From positions 1 to 64,000 of the forward strand of contig JAPMOS010000107.1 of assembly GCA_027972325.1 (NCBI GenBank): a stretch of 64,000 bases of DNA, in the 5' to 3' direction. Of the stretch, positions 50,732 to 62,947 are shown one piece after another; position 1 is the stretch's first letter, and the number at the start of each line of letters is the position of its first letter. The DNA is from Paratrimastix pyriformis. Its lineage: Eukaryota; Preaxostyla; Paratrimastigidae. The notes beneath the pieces are model-generated. The model was not told the DNA's origin and ran no database searches. It was given only the letters and a program-made list of their open reading frames with translations. Both the position numbers and the translations under genes were made by a program.

Positions 50732-53226
50732 GTCCACGAGCTCAGCGAGCTTCGGGGTCGCCGCGAGCAGCACAAGCAGCACAAGCACACTCTCTCGAGA
50801 TGACGCAGAGGTGTATGACAGACAAATACGAATTTGGGGCCCTGAAGCTCAACAAAGGTTCGCCAGTTTCATCTCGTCGTTCCCGTCATTTGCGGCTAGA
50901 ATTCGGAAAGCCCGGGTTCTCTTTGTTGGCCTTGGGGGACTCTGTAGCGAGGTACTGAAAAACGTGGTCCTTGCTGGAATCGGGTCGGTCACCCTCGCCG
51001 AGGTTGACGGCGATGCCCATCCGCCGGTGTCCCGTGAGGACCTGGCGGCTCAGATCTTTCTCCGCGAGAGCGACGTCGGGGCCAACGTCTGTGCCTGGGT
51101 TTCGAATCGAATCGAATTGCATCGCCGCCTCATGCCAATCTCCAGCGGGCCCTGGCCAGTGCGCCCCGGATCCGGGCGATGAGCATCAACTGCGAGGTTC
51201 TCTACGACCCGCGCCCACTTGCGGACATCCTGCAGGCATCCAAAGCCAAGGATGTCCAGCCCACCGCCGGGGAGCCCACGGCAGCTCCGGCCCCCGCGGG
51301 TCTGCCCCCCTCCACCCGGCTTGATGTGGGCTTGGGCTCGTATTGAAGTGGGCTTGGGCTCGTATTGAAGTGGGCTTGGGCTCGTATTGAAGTGGACTTG
51401 GACTCGCATTGGAGTGGGCTTGGGCCGCGGTTTGCTTGGTGGGCTTGAACTCGGGTTTGAGGGAGTGGGCTTTTGCATCTGGCGGACCGGGCTTCGTCTC
51501 GTGTCTCATCCGCACCGCCCCGGCCCGCTCTCGGCAGGCGCGGTTCGGCTGTGCCGCGACTCGCTGGCCCAGTACGGGGCCCTCTGCGCGACGGGCTGCC
51601 CCTTCCCACTTCAGGTCTCGCGCCACCCCATCGCCTGCCGCCCATCGCCTGCCGCCCATCGCCTGCCGCCCATCGCCTGCCGCCCATCGCCTGCCTTGCC
51701 ATGCCTAGGTGGCTCTGGACGAGTACTGCCACGCCCGGGGGGTGGCCTTCTTCACGGGCGATTCCTTCGGGACGCGGAGCTTCTTCTTCTGCGACTTCGG
51801 GCCCGCCATGACCTGCCTCCTGTCCGTCTGCGCCCTGCCTCCTGTCCGCCATGACCTGCCTCCTGTCCGTCTGCGTCCTGCCTCCTGTCCGTCTGCGTCC
51901 TGCCCGCCCCGCGTCTTGCCGCTCGTGCTTGTCCGCCGCCCATCGCCCATCGCCCATCGCCCATCGCCCATCGCCCATCGCCCATCGCCAGGGAGCAACC
52001 CGGGGGCGGGGCGAGTGCGGCCGCGCTCCCAGCCGCGGCCCCTGGTGCTCCCTCAGCCGCGGCGGGCCCCGCGAGGGCCGAGAGCAGCACCGGCAGCGGG
52101 GCACCCGGCATGGAGCGGCACCCAGAGAAGGCCGCCGCCGAGGCGGGGAGCGCAGCCGCCGGGGCGGGGGCGGGGGCCGCTGCGGTAATCGACCTGGTCG
52201 CCGACGAGGACGACGACCTGGCTGAGATCGCAGCCCCGCCCCCGCCGCCCCCGCCCCGCCAGGCCGCACCAGCCTCCGGGGCCGCCGATGGGGGCGCATC
52301 ATCCGGCCCTCGAGCCCGGCCGGCCGCACCCACCCCTGGCCCTGCCCCCGCGGCCGGGAGCGGGAGCGGGAGCACATGCGCCTACCATTTCCTCCCGCTG
52401 GGCGCCCTCTGGGGCCCCGCCGCCCGGGCGACCCCCGGGCTGCCCACATGGACCCAGGCCCTGCCGCCCCGGCCCAGGCTCCTCCGGGCCATCCAGGGTC
52501 CGTCCCGACCCCTCTCGAGCCCTCCGTCCCGGACCCTCTCGGCCCCGGGCTGGGGATGGTCGGAGGCGACCGTGTCTGACCTTCTGCACGGGCGGGCGGC
52601 GGGCTGGTGGCGAACAGCCTTCTACGAGGGAACGGCCCTGCTGGGCCGGGGCGCTACGGCCGAGGGTCTCCTCGAGGCAGCCAACGCACTGGCCGCCCAG
52701 CAGGGCGCCCCTGCCGCCTACTTCCGCCTCCACGAATTCCAGTCCGCCCCCGCCCCCGCCCCGCCCCGCCTGCTGTCCCCGCCCCCGCCCCGTCTGCTGT
52801 CCCCGCCCCCGTCTGCTGTCCCCGCCCCCGCCCCCGCCTGCTGTCCCCGCCTGCTGTCCCCGGCGCATGTTGCCGCCTGCCGATGGCTCACGGCCCCTCT
52901 CCGTGTGTCGGCCCCGCTGCAGGACGCTGCTGCGGACCCATGGGCGGGACCTGAGCCCCGTCTGCGCAGTGGCGGGGGGCTTCCTGTCGCAGGAGATCAT
53001 CCGGGCCTTCAGCCGCAAGGGGGTGCCGCTGCGCAACATGTTCACCTACGACGCGGCCCTGGTGGCCGACGACCCGGACTTTGCCGAGCCGCCCGGGCCG
53101 CCACGGGGCCGCCGCAACCGGCCCCCCAACACGGCCGGGGCGGGCCTGGCCACGGTCTTCATGCCCCCCAACACGGCCGCCGATGGAGCCCCGGCCCTAC
53201 TGCCCGCCAAGCACCCCCGGCAATGA
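50730..53226 (+). CDS. SAE1: SUMO-activating enzyme subunit 1 (AOS1)
   Basis: Adenylation-domain half of the SUMO E1, acting with UBA2 (not in the window). Start ATG 50730. Visible: DAEVYDRQIRIWGPEAQQR, then VLFVGLGGLCSEVLKNVVLA and GSVTLAEVD, DLAAQIFLRESDVGAN, EVLYDPRPLADIL, VALDEYCHARGVAFFTGDSF, and the C-terminal LSPVCAVAGGFLSQEIIRAF with RNMFTYDAA, all in family order. A roughly 250-residue Ala/Pro-rich, low-complexity region interrupts the usual order between FFFCDFG and VSDLLHGRAAGWWRTAF; part is intronic minisatellite, part may be coding. After the family's natural end a short Pro/Arg tail runs to 53226. Introns carry several minisatellites. Confidence 0.9.
51326..51430. repeat. 22-bp minisatellite in SAE1 intron
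   Basis: Units such as GTGGGCTTGGGCTCGTATTG, four to five copies, decaying to the right. A second, 14-bp CCCATCGCCTGCCG repeat lies at 51627-51690 and a CCCATCG heptamer at 51935-51990, both also between SAE1 exons. Confidence 0.88.
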
Positions 53227-53296
53227 GCCGCCGCCCTGTTGGCAGCACTTGTTTGCAGTGGGCAGGGGGGTGGACAGGGTGGGGCTGCTGGAAAAT

Positions 53297-55071
53297 TTAC
53301 TGTGGTGGTGGCGGTGACAAGTCCGAAGCAGGGGGTGTGCTTTGGCCGTCGGTCGGCCGGTGGGGCTGCGGGGGCGCGGTGGAGGCAGCGCCGGTGGCGG
53401 GCGGGGCGACCTCGAGGAGGCGGGCCAGGTAGGTGGCCAGCTCGGCCACACGGGTCCCGGGGAAGCGCACCGCAAAGTCATACCGGGTCCGCGGGTCATC
53501 TGCACACCCGAGGAGGCGGTTCATGACATCACGAGCAGGGGGCACGAGCAGGGGGCACGAGCAGGGCAGGGGGCACGAGCAGGGCAGGGGGCACGAGCAG
53601 GGCAGGGGGCACGAGCAGGGCAGGGGGCACGAGCAGGGCAGGGGGCACGAGCAGGGCAGGGGGCACGAGCAGGGGGCACGAGCAGGGGGCACGAGCAGGA
53701 GGGGGCAGGGGCAGGGGGTACGAGCAGAGCGGGCGGACTGATGAGGGGCAGCCGGAGCATGCGGAGGCGCACCTCGTCCTCGGTGAGACAGCAGGCGGAC
53801 TTGGGGTCGCCCTCCTCCTCCTCGTCCTGCCACTCGTCCCCCGCCGCCCCCAGGACGCCCCCGTCCGGTCCGGGGAGGGAGGCCTGGCCGGCGGGGCCCT
53901 CGGCGTGGGGCCCCGAGGCCCCCAGGTCCCCCAGCAGGGCGGGCGTGGCGTGACGGCGGAGGAAGTCGGCCAGCAGACGCAGGTCGAGCTCCTCCCGCAG
54001 GACGGCCGTGTGGTGGGGGCACCGGAAGATGGCAGCCAGCAGGGCCGGGAAGAGCACCATGCGCAGGCTGGCGGGGAGGGAGGGGCGGAGAGGATGCAGG
54101 CAGGCAGGCAGGCGGAAGCGATGAAACGGGAGTCGACGGGACGGGCGGGAGAGGCGGACCGGTCCTCGTGGAAGTACGGGTAGGGCAGCCAGCAGAGCTT
54201 CTGCAGAAGGGTCGGCGCCTGGCGGGAACGGGAAACGCAGCACACGGGTAATGGCGAGGCAATGGATGAGGGCCGGGGCGGGGCGGCAATGGATGAGGGC
54301 CGGGGCGGCAAGGGCCGGGGCGGCAAGCAAGAGCCGGGGCGGACCTGGCCCCAGCCGAGGATGTGCTGGTTCTCGGGGTGCAGCAGGATGGCGTGCTCGA
54401 TGAGCAGCACGGACTCGTGCAGCACGTGCTGGACAGCCTCCAGGGGCAGGGCCCCCCGGGGCAGCCGCCACAGGAAGGGCGCTTGCATCCAGGGCCCGGC
54501 CAGCAGCGAGTTCCGGTCCGCGAAGGGGCCCAGCGGGCTGCCGAAGAGCGCCCCGGCCGGCCCGCCGACCTCGGCCCCCCCGGACCCGCCGGGGGCCGCC
54601 AGCAGGCGCATCGAGACGGGCGTCAGGACCAGCAGCTCCTGGTAGCCCAGCCCTGCAGCCCACAGGAGCCGCCCCACGCCGCAAGGGTGAGCAGCCCCGA
54701 AGCCAAAGGAGAAGCGAGGAAGGGGGAGGGGGGGAGTTGCTACGATCCTGCTGCTGCCGGCCGAAGAGGAGGGGGCAGGGGCGGACCCGCGAGGGCCGAG
54801 TCGGCGAGCTCGGGCAGGGGCGGCGGGGCGGCCAGAGTCACCAGGGCCCCGCCCAACGGGAGGGCCGAGGCTCCATCGGCTGGGGCGGTGGGCGGCTGCG
54901 TGGCGGCCGCGTGGAGGAGGAGCCCGTGGTAGGGCTCGACCAGGGTGAGCAGGCTGTAGGCCACGTGGAGGAACTGGAACTGCTCCAGCGGCGAGGAGAG
55001 CGCCCGCTGCCAGCCGAAAGGGCGGTGGGGAAAAAGGGGCGGCGATGGGGCGCCGTCCGCCAGGGAAAGCA

Positions 55072-55131
<60 letters not shown>

Positions 55132-58041
55132 CAGGAGCAGCAGGAGCAGCAGGAGCAGCAGGAGCAGCAGGAGCAGCAGGAGCAGCAGGAGCAGCAGGAG
55201 GAGGGCACCGATCGGACCTGGAAGGCTCCGAGATCGAGCGGGGCGATGGCGTTGAGGAGCCCCAGCAAGGAGAAGGTGAGCGAGAGGGCCGTGGAGGGTG
55301 TGGCCGGGGCCCGGTTGCCGCCCGTGGCCCCAGGCTGGGGCTGCCCCTCGAAGAGCCGACGACTGCGCTCCCGGTTGGCGGGGCTCGGCAGGAAGGCCGC
55401 CAGCAGGGCCGCCATCGGGTGGTCCGAAGCGAGGCCGCCGCCTGGCTGTGCGACCGGGGAAGACGAGCTTGAGGCGGAGGCGGCGCCACCGGGAGGAGCG
55501 GCGGGGGCGGAGGAGCCGGCCGGGTCACGGCTGACCAGGGAGCCCTGCAGGTGCAGCAGGGCCAGCAGCCCCGTGGCGAGGGGCACGGCCATGGCGCAGA
55601 GCCACTCGACCACCAGCCGGACCGAGAACTCGAGCCCGTCCAGGGACGGGGCCGGGGTGCTGGCCGAGGGGAAGCTGCCCAGGTGCACGACGCCCTGGGT
55701 GGTGGAGGCTGACGAACAGGAGACGCCGCGATCCTGCGAGGAGACGCTGGGCGCCCGCGGGCACTCAGGGGCCGCCGCGCTGGAGGGGCCCGGAGCCTGG
55801 GGGGCCTCGGCACCGAGGGCCGCCGGGGAACTGGCCGAGATCGGTGCTTGGGTGGCGGCCGTGTAGAGGGAGAGCGACCCCCCGCTCAGGGCGCGCCGAT
55901 GGGCGGGCGACGAGGGGCACTGCTGGTCGTCAGGGGCGGGTCCAGGCCCCGACCTGCCCGTGTGGGGCGAGGGGAGCGAGGCGTGCGAGCAGGCGGCCGG
56001 AGAGGAAGCCCCGTCGCCCAGGGCCCGCAGGCGCTGGGTGAGGAGCCCGCATGAGTAGGTGATCCGGCCCGTGCGGACGAGGGTCGTGGCGCAGTGGCCC
56101 ATGACACCACTCGTGGCGTGGAGCAGGGCCAGCATGTGCACCATCAGCAGCCGCTCGCCCATCGAGCCGCCCGTTGCGGGGCTGCCCTCCGCCAGAGGCG
56201 CTACGCCACATCGGTAAGCGACGCAGGGGAGGAGGGAGAAGAAGAGGACGTTGAGCAGGCGCGACAGGAGGCGGACGGAAGTAGGGAGGGGAGCGCAGAC
56301 GGACAGGTCATACAGCTGACCACCGAGCGGAGCCGCTCGAAGGGGCCCGAGAAGAGCAGACACCTGCCGGTCGGGGAGGGTGCAAGGCAGGTCAGAAAGG
56401 GGGGCAGGTTGGAAGGGAGGGCGGGTCGGAAGGGGGGAGAAGACGAAGACGGAAGCCGCATGGCTGGCCGACGAGCGGACCCCTGGAGAGCGACCGTGCC
56501 CATGGCGAGCCTCGCCAAGGGGGCGGAGGCCTTTTCGGCGGTCCCCTTCGCCAGCGCGGCCGCGGAGCCGAGGCGGTGCGAGACGGCGTTGAAGAGGCGC
56601 GTGAAGGTGTCCAGAATCTCGCAGGCCTTCTGCCATCCCCAACGTGCCACGTCGGCCACCCAGGGGGTGCGTGAGACGCACGGAAACAAAGGGCGTGAGG
56701 CGCACGGAAACAAAGGGCGTGAGGCGCACGGAAACAAAGGGCGTGAGGCGCACGGAAACAAAGGGCGTGAGGCGCACGGAACAAAGGGCGTGAGGCCACC
56801 ACGGAGCCCAAGGACCAACGGTGGAGACGGAGCGAGGGCGGCGGAGACAAACCACGGGCTCGCGCAGACGGCCCAGAGACTGGGGCTGCGAATCATCGTC
56901 CGCCCCTCCCCCTCGCCTCCCGGGGCGAGCGGCGGGCTGTGGCTGCTGCTGCTGCTCGGTGGCCTGAGCTTGGGCCGGGGCCGGGGCCGGGGCGTACAGG
57001 GCCAGCAAACCCTCGGCCCAGTGGACCCACTCGGGACGCAGCACCAGGGCGTCCACCAGGGCGTCATGCGGGGCGGTTGATGGGGACGAGGGCGACAGCG
57101 GCGGCAGCAGCAGTAAGGCCACGATCCGGGCCAGACATTGCATAATGCTGTACATAGCGTGGAGTGGAGTGACGAGGTGAGTGCCGGAGTGGCGGAGCGA
57201 CAGTGATCGAGTGGGGCGAGCGTGCGGGAGGGGGAGGAGGGGAAGGAGGAATGCCAGACGTCGCAGCCTTCGGGTCGGCGAGTAGAGGATGCGCCAGAGG
57301 TCGGAGGACAGCCTCCAGGAGGGCTCCTCCCTGTGGTTTCTCACTTCCGCTCGCTCCGGGGATCCCGTCCACCTCGGCTTCCATGAGCGCCGAGACATAG
57401 GCGCGGTCGGGATCCGCCTAGAGGGCCGAGCAGGAAAACAAAATGGGCGCATGTCATCGTGACGGGTGCCGTGGGATGAGGCGTGGCTGAGGCGAAGGAT
57501 GCGCGCGAGAGGCATGCGTGAGGCATGCGTGTGAGGCAAAGGCAAAGGGCATGCGCCGGACCATCCAGTGGCGGCGCAGGTCGGTCATGAGCCGCTTGAG
57601 ATCACGGGCGCCAGGCCGGGTCTGAAGGCGAGCGAGGGCCGCCTCACAGCGCTCCCTCCAGAGCAGCAGAGCCTCATCCTCGGGTGGCTCCGGCTCGCCG
57701 GCGGTTGGCTGAGGCCCAGCAGAGGGCCAGACAACAGGGGGCAGGGAGGAGCTGGCGGGAGGGGGCGAGGAAGGGAAAGGAGACTCGGGGCAGGGCGACA
57801 TGGCTCCCCGCGTTCCGCTCGGACCAACAGGGGCGGCCTCACACAGAGGCCCCATCAGCCGCACGAAGGCTTGCAGGGCAGCCACAACGGATTTTCCGGT
57901 CATGGCCGCAGGTCTCGAAATACCAGGGCGGCAGGGAGTCAACGTCTCCGCGTGGATCACGAGGGAGAAGAGTTGGGCGAAGTGCAAGGCACGCTCCTGC
58001 CGTAAGATCTCTTCATTCCACTCGTCATCAAGATTTTCATC
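53297..58041 (-). CDS. SCAPER: SCAPER, C-terminal half
   Basis: SCAPER is a large ER-associated regulator linked to cyclin A and cilia in animals; its C-terminal half is an all-helical domain. Visible in family order: [20 protein letters not shown] (56370-56300), [16 protein letters not shown] (56150), [14 protein letters not shown] (55250), [30 protein letters not shown] (54360), [58 protein letters not shown], then a Pro-rich tail to 53297. Donors are GTCCG at several junctions. The first exon begins at 58041 (acceptor GCAG) with [20 protein letters not shown] and has no in-frame ATG at its start. Only 142 bp separate it from the uL11 stop, so it should be spliced from upstream exons. Confidence 0.85.
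53524..53705. repeat. GGGGGCACGAGCAGGGCA minisatellite
   Basis: About ten units of 13-19 bp built on GGGCACGAGCAGG, in an intron of SCAPER between [14 protein letters not shown] and DVMNRLLGC. Confidence 0.9.
55076..55200. repeat. GAGCAG hexamer / GAGCAGCAG nonamer repeat
   Basis: Nine GAGCAG hexamers followed by eight GAGCAGCAG nonamers. Unit lengths divide by three and all frames stay open, but it sits right after the GTCCG donor that follows LGAFQ, so it is probably intronic. Confidence 0.9.
56668..56790. repeat. 24-bp minisatellite
   Basis: Five units containing GGCGTGAGGCGCACGGAAAC and AAAG, the last one base short, in a SCAPER intron. Confidence 0.9.
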
Positions 58042-58104
58042 CTGCGGCAGAACCCCAACAAAGAATTCGATTTTTTTAAAGAGTGTTTGTCCAGTCTTTA
58101 CCTT

Positions 58105-58136
<32 letters not shown>

Positions 58137-58183
58137 CAGGCAATGAGAAGGAAAATGGGACGCCCGGGAATGTATTCAGTCGC

Positions 58184-58794
58184 TTAAGCAGTGGGGATCT
58201 CGTGCTTGCCCTGGGAGATCTCGGCGAGCATATCGCGGGGGGACTTGCCCTCAACAGTGCAGCCAACGGAGACGCAAGTGCCAAGAATCTCGCGAACACC
58301 GCCAACGAGAGTGCGAGCAAGAGAACGGGGAGCCATCTGACGAGCAATCTTAATGACATCATCAAGGGAGATGTTGCCATTGTGCTTCACTATAAGCGCG
58401 AAACGGGATTTATGGGTGAGGATTTGCGAGGAGCCCAAACAAACCGTTCTTATCCTTCTTGCGATCACGTGGGGGCTCGTTAAGAGCGCGGATGACGAGA
58501 GAGGCAGCGCTGGGAACAACAGAAACCTCGGCAACGCGGTTCTGAACCTTAAGCTGGACAGTCACCTTCAGGCCCTTCCAGTCCTGGGTGTTCTTGGCAA
58601 TATCCTCACCAACCTTCTTGGGGGACTGTGAACCCAAGGAGTCGACATCCAAATAGGTTCATGGTGATGATGAGAAGACAGACCAGGCCGATGGGACCCA
58701 CCTTAGGGGCAAGAGTGGAGACGGCGGCAACCTCACCACCGACGGCACGGATGAGGACGATCTTGACTTCGTTGGGGTCGAACTTGGGAGGCAT
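58184..58794 (-). CDS. RPL12: Large-subunit ribosomal protein uL11 (L12e)
   Basis: 60S ribosomal protein of the GTPase stalk base. Starts [20 protein letters not shown] at ATG 58794. [16 protein letters not shown] is spliced (GTCTG donor, CACAG acceptor) to [20 protein letters not shown]. Then [30 protein letters not shown], an intron near 58395-58465, [40 protein letters not shown] and GCTVEGKSP to the stop at 58184. Full length and highly conserved. It lies on the same strand as, and between, the two SCAPER halves. Its start has AT-richer flanks, as expected of a separate promoter. Confidence 0.95.
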
Positions 58795-59473
58795 AGTATG
58801 AGGTTTCCTCGGGCGGCGGGAAGCGAGCGCGATATCGACTGGGGTAGTTCACCCTAACTCCCCCTTCGTTTTTTCGCTCGTTCGTCTGGCTGCGACCGGC
58901 TTGGCAAGGACATGACGGACTCATGTGTTTCTATATATCGAAAATGTGTGATGAAAACATCCATCTCGGAGAATCGAGCGAGAAAGGAAGTCCTCCATCC
59001 CAAAACCAATTGGGTTCAGGCAACTTTCCCGATCCCGGACACACGCAAAGAATCGAGTGCCTTCGCATGCTGTCTTTATCCGGTGACCGACGATGTGATG
59101 CTTCGTGGGAGAAGATGCATTAAAATGTTGACAAATTAGAGCAGCTCGAATCTCTTTGCCTGAATCACACAATCACGTTTGATTTTCAACTGAAGACGGG
59201 TATCGACAGCTACGCTCAGTCCGACGTCGTGCGTCTGAAGCCGTTCGAGGGCCCGACGATAGCGTGCACGCGAAGGTTCGTCTTCCCAAATTCTGACGCA
59301 GCCGCAACTCCAACCCTCCTGGGTGACTAGTTTGGCCTTTTCACAGCCCCCCAAGAAAGTGGAATGTGCAGAGTGGAATTGTGGGTGTTGGTCACAAACT
59401 GGGAACTGGGAACTGGGGAATATGGGAGAACCTCAACGGAAATGAACCGATCTTGTGCAGCACACCTCCTCGA
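58795..59473. other. Interval between uL11 and SCAPER N-half with overlapping candidate frames
   Basis: AT-richer. On plus, ATG 58912 opens MTDSCVSIYRKCVMKTSISE and a later frame ends PTLLGD at about 59329, joinable by a short intron near 59107-59141. On minus, 59345-59136 is open and ends QAKRFELL. Both look coding and cannot both be judged by eye. A possible small gene, or SCAPER exons. Confidence 0.35.
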
Positions 59474-62400
59474 TTAGCTCTCGCTCTCTCTGTCCGTGCT
59501 TTGACGCTCGCGGTGGCGCATCGAAAGCGCCGACAAGCAACATAACACGGAACGGCTTTGGTGAGCATGCAACAGGATGGATGGTCGAGCTAAGATACGC
59601 TCGGAAAAGTTATGGGATGTCGCGGACCTTGGGTCGGCGTTTTTCAAGGCTGCCGGCCTGGGGCTTCTTGCGGCGCTCCTCGAGGCGCTGCTGGCGGCGG
59701 CGCTCGGCTTCCTGGAGCCGCCTCTGGAAGGAGCTGATCTGGTCCTCCTTCTCCAAAGGCCCCCTGTTGTGACAGAAGGAGGCACCAGTGAGGGTTGGAT
59801 GTGGAGTGGCTGGCGGCCGGACAGGATGCGGTGGATAAAGGAGACTTCTTTGACTCGGCTCAGCTCGGCGGCGGCCTTGTCGTGGATCTCTCGCAGCCGA
59901 TGGTCGTGCCGCTGCGCGGGACCGGGAGGAGGGGAGACCATCGGTCAGCGAGAGGCAGCCGGGTGGGAGTTGGCAGGACCTGGTGGGCGCTGTCGAGCCG
60001 GGAGCGGTAGCTCTGTTGCTTCGATTGGAGGGTGTGCTGCTTGGTGGCGGCTGTGGTGGAGATCTTCTCCCAAGTGCTCTGGTGCTGCTTCCGCTTGGCC
60101 TCCACCAGCCGGTCGCGGATGGTGCGGGCCTTCTCCTGCACAGGCAGATCGCGGCACCCACATCATCCACCGTGAAAAAAGAAGGCGAGAAGGAGGGGGG
60201 GGGGGAGGAAGTGGAGGAGGAAGGGGGGGAGGAAGAAGTCGGGGCGACAGAGAGCGGCGGGTGGGAGCAAAAAAGCACAGCGGACTTGTTTTTCCTCCTG
60301 CTTCCGGAGGGCGGCTGCAGGGTCGAAGGAGGGTAGCAGAGTCGAGAGCAGCTTGGTGTGGATCTTGCTTCGGGTGGGTGAGGTTGGGTTGGCGGCGAGC
60401 AAGAGGGCTTCGGCATCCCCAGGGGAGGGCGACTTAAATATGGCGACAGGCGCCGGGGTGGGCGGGGTCTGCGGGGGCGGCGCCGCCCGGGCGGGGGAAG
60501 GCGAAGGAGTCCGCGGCCGTTCCGCTGCGGGGGGTGGGGATTGCCGGGCCGTGTTTGGCGACGGCTCCGAACCTTCGAAATGCAGGGCCCTTCGAGCACT
60601 GCCGCTGCGGGAGATCCCCTTGCGGGGTGGTGGCTCAGCCGCAGCGTGCTTCGGCGCTGCTCGAGAGACTGCGGGCTTTGGAGGGGCGGGTCTCTGGGCA
60701 GCCGCGGGATGCAGCAGGGGCTGGGGAGCTGTGGGGCTGGTTGGTGAAATGGGTGGCGTTGAGACGGCTGACTCCCCGTCCACCGAGGATGGCGTGCCGG
60801 AGACCAGGACCGATGAGATCTTGGATGGGGTGGAAGGAGGGGAGGCGGGTGGCACGACATGCCGAGCCGGAGCAACCTGTCCACAAGATTTTGGCGCCCT
60901 TCGCGTGAGTCCACCCAGACCCGTGGCCGCGCCATCCTGGCCGCCCGCCCGCATCGGGGGAAGCGGGGAAGCGGACCGCAGCGAAGCGGCCGCTTTCTGC
61001 GAATAACTTGGTTTTGCAGGAGGAAGGCGATCAGGTGGGGCCGATGCGCGAGCCAAGTCGGGCAAATGCAAACCGGCACAAGCAGGAGCAGCAGCGTCCG
61101 AGGTGCTGCGGACTTGGGAGGAGACACGCTGAGGTGCGGTTGGCATGGCGGGCTCGCGTGCTACGAGCGGGGCTGGGGCATGCGCCGCTGGGGCAGGAGC
61201 CGCTGCCGCTGGGGCAGGAGCCGCTGGGACTGAGGTGGGGGAGTGAGCGGCAGGGGGCCGTGTCACGAAGGGGTGCGGGACAAGTGCAACGGGGTGGTGA
61301 ATGGCTGCAACGGTCACAGGAGCGGCAAGCGGCGCAGGCGGTGCCACCGGGTGCTGAGCGCCGGGCATCAAAGCAGGAGTTGCAGGGGTAGGGCTCAACT
61401 GGAGAGCCGCACGGGTCTGGCGAAGCGACGACCAGGAGGGGGGAGGGTGGAGGAGGGGGAGGGTGGAGGGAGGGAGGGAGGGAGGGGCTGAAATCACAGA
61501 CGGATAAAACAAGGGCAGACCTTGGCCGATTTTGGGGGTGGAGAAAGGCCGAGGTCAGCTGAGCGAATGGGAGATGAGAACAACGATTCGGGGATTGGAA
61601 AGGCGAGGACCTCCTGAGATCGAGCTTGGCTTGGGGCTGGAGAACCCGGTCAGGACAGGAACTTCATCTCGGTCGTGGATCCCCGGCCTGACGGGCGCGA
61701 GACTGGGACCCTGACTCGGAGGTGGGGCATCGTCCGGTGGTGGCGTGCTGGGCGGGGCGGCGGGCTGGAGAAGCACATCGGAAGCCGATGCCGGATTCGA
61801 CGGAATCACAGAAACTGGGAGCGTTTTGGCGGACGAAGAAACGGCGGGAGGTTGGTGTGGCGCGGCCTCATTCCCATTCGCCGCAGCTGGCATGGCCCGG
61901 GCCGCGTTTGACCGCGTTGCTGCTTTACGGTCGTCCCCTGTCGCCACCATTTTGGCCTCCATCTTCACCTGCTCCTGCTCCTGCTCCACCTGCTCCTTCT
62001 TCTTCTCCTGTTCCACCTGCTCCACCTGCACATCTTCCTCTTCCACCACCACTACCTCCTCCTCCTCCTCCTCCTCCTCCTCTTCTTCTTCTTCTTCCTC
62101 CTCCTCCTCCTCATCACCACCCCCTGAATCTCCGGCGCCTAGCTCCTTTGCCGCCGCATCTCTGGGGGTCGCGGTGCCGGCCCCAAGCTCTGTACTGGCA
62201 GGCAAAGTCGCCCTCGCAGGGGGACTTTGAGGAGGAGTGGCGAGAACCGAACCGGGACTGCCGTTCTGTGGCACTGGGATGAACGGGGCGAAGAGCTGTG
62301 CCGGCGGCGAGGTTTTCTTGCTCTGGAAGAGGCATGCTTTGAATGGGAGCGGTTGCGACAAGCAGACCTCCCATACCCACGGGCGTCTCCCGGCAGAATC

Positions 62401-62947
62401 ATCCGCGCTGAGACACATGGCCTCCAGCTACTCAGAGGGTGAGAAGGTTCGGACCAGACCACAAACATCACGTCGACAAACAAACCTTCTCGAAATCTCG
62501 GTTGTTGGCGTCCAAAATCTCTCGTACCTGGCGACAACCCTCGGAACTCGAGTGAAATTCGCAGATCATGTAGAGCTGGTCCAACACGCTGGGAGGGGGG
62601 GGGGGGGGGGGGGGGGGGGTCGGAGCGGTGTGCCTTGAAGCCATCAGAGCGTCCAAACCTTTTCAATGAAACAAGGAGGTGCCCCCAATAATTCACAGAT
62701 GTCTTTTCTTTTTTCTGGGGGAGAGAATCATTGATGTGAGAAAAAGGATCTGAAGGCAGACAGGAGAACCGCGAGATGGACTGGTAGCCAATGATGGCTT
62801 TGCGCTGGTACCTTTTTTCGCCTTTTTGCGATGGGTCACTTGTGGACGAACGGGAGAATGGGGCGCGACATTTACAATCGTCCTATGGGAGCCGGTGTGG
62901 GTTGTGCACAGAATAATGGCAGACCATGAAGGATGTTTAGAGTCCAT
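59474..62947 (-). CDS. SCAPER: SCAPER, N-terminal half
   Basis: Matches the SCAPER N-terminus: start ATG 62947 (MDSKHPSW), a 47-nt GTCTG intron after SPSRGSP, then VNYWGHLLVSLK spliced across a C-run intron to SVLDQLYMICEFHSSSEGCR and REILDANNRDFEKV. A low-complexity stretch with poly-Glu (CTC/CTT repeats 62050-62115) follows, then SARRALHFEGS, as in the animal protein. A coiled-coil region comes next: KARTIRDRLVEAKRKQHQ, LREIHDKAAAELSRVKEVSF, RRLQEAERRRQQRLEERRKK. The last clear exon ends LEKRRPK at about 59624 with a GTCCG donor. One possible terminal exon ends RHRERQSTDRESES at 59474. The C2H2-type zinc finger that follows the coiled coil in animals was not found. Divergent from RAD6, 157 bp apart. 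Confidence 0.78.

Noticed and set aside
53529-57545. A single 1338-codon uninterrupted gene
   Set aside because: Conserved SCAPER segments switch frame repeatedly within it. Its length comes from GC-rich sequence lacking stops; the true gene is spliced.
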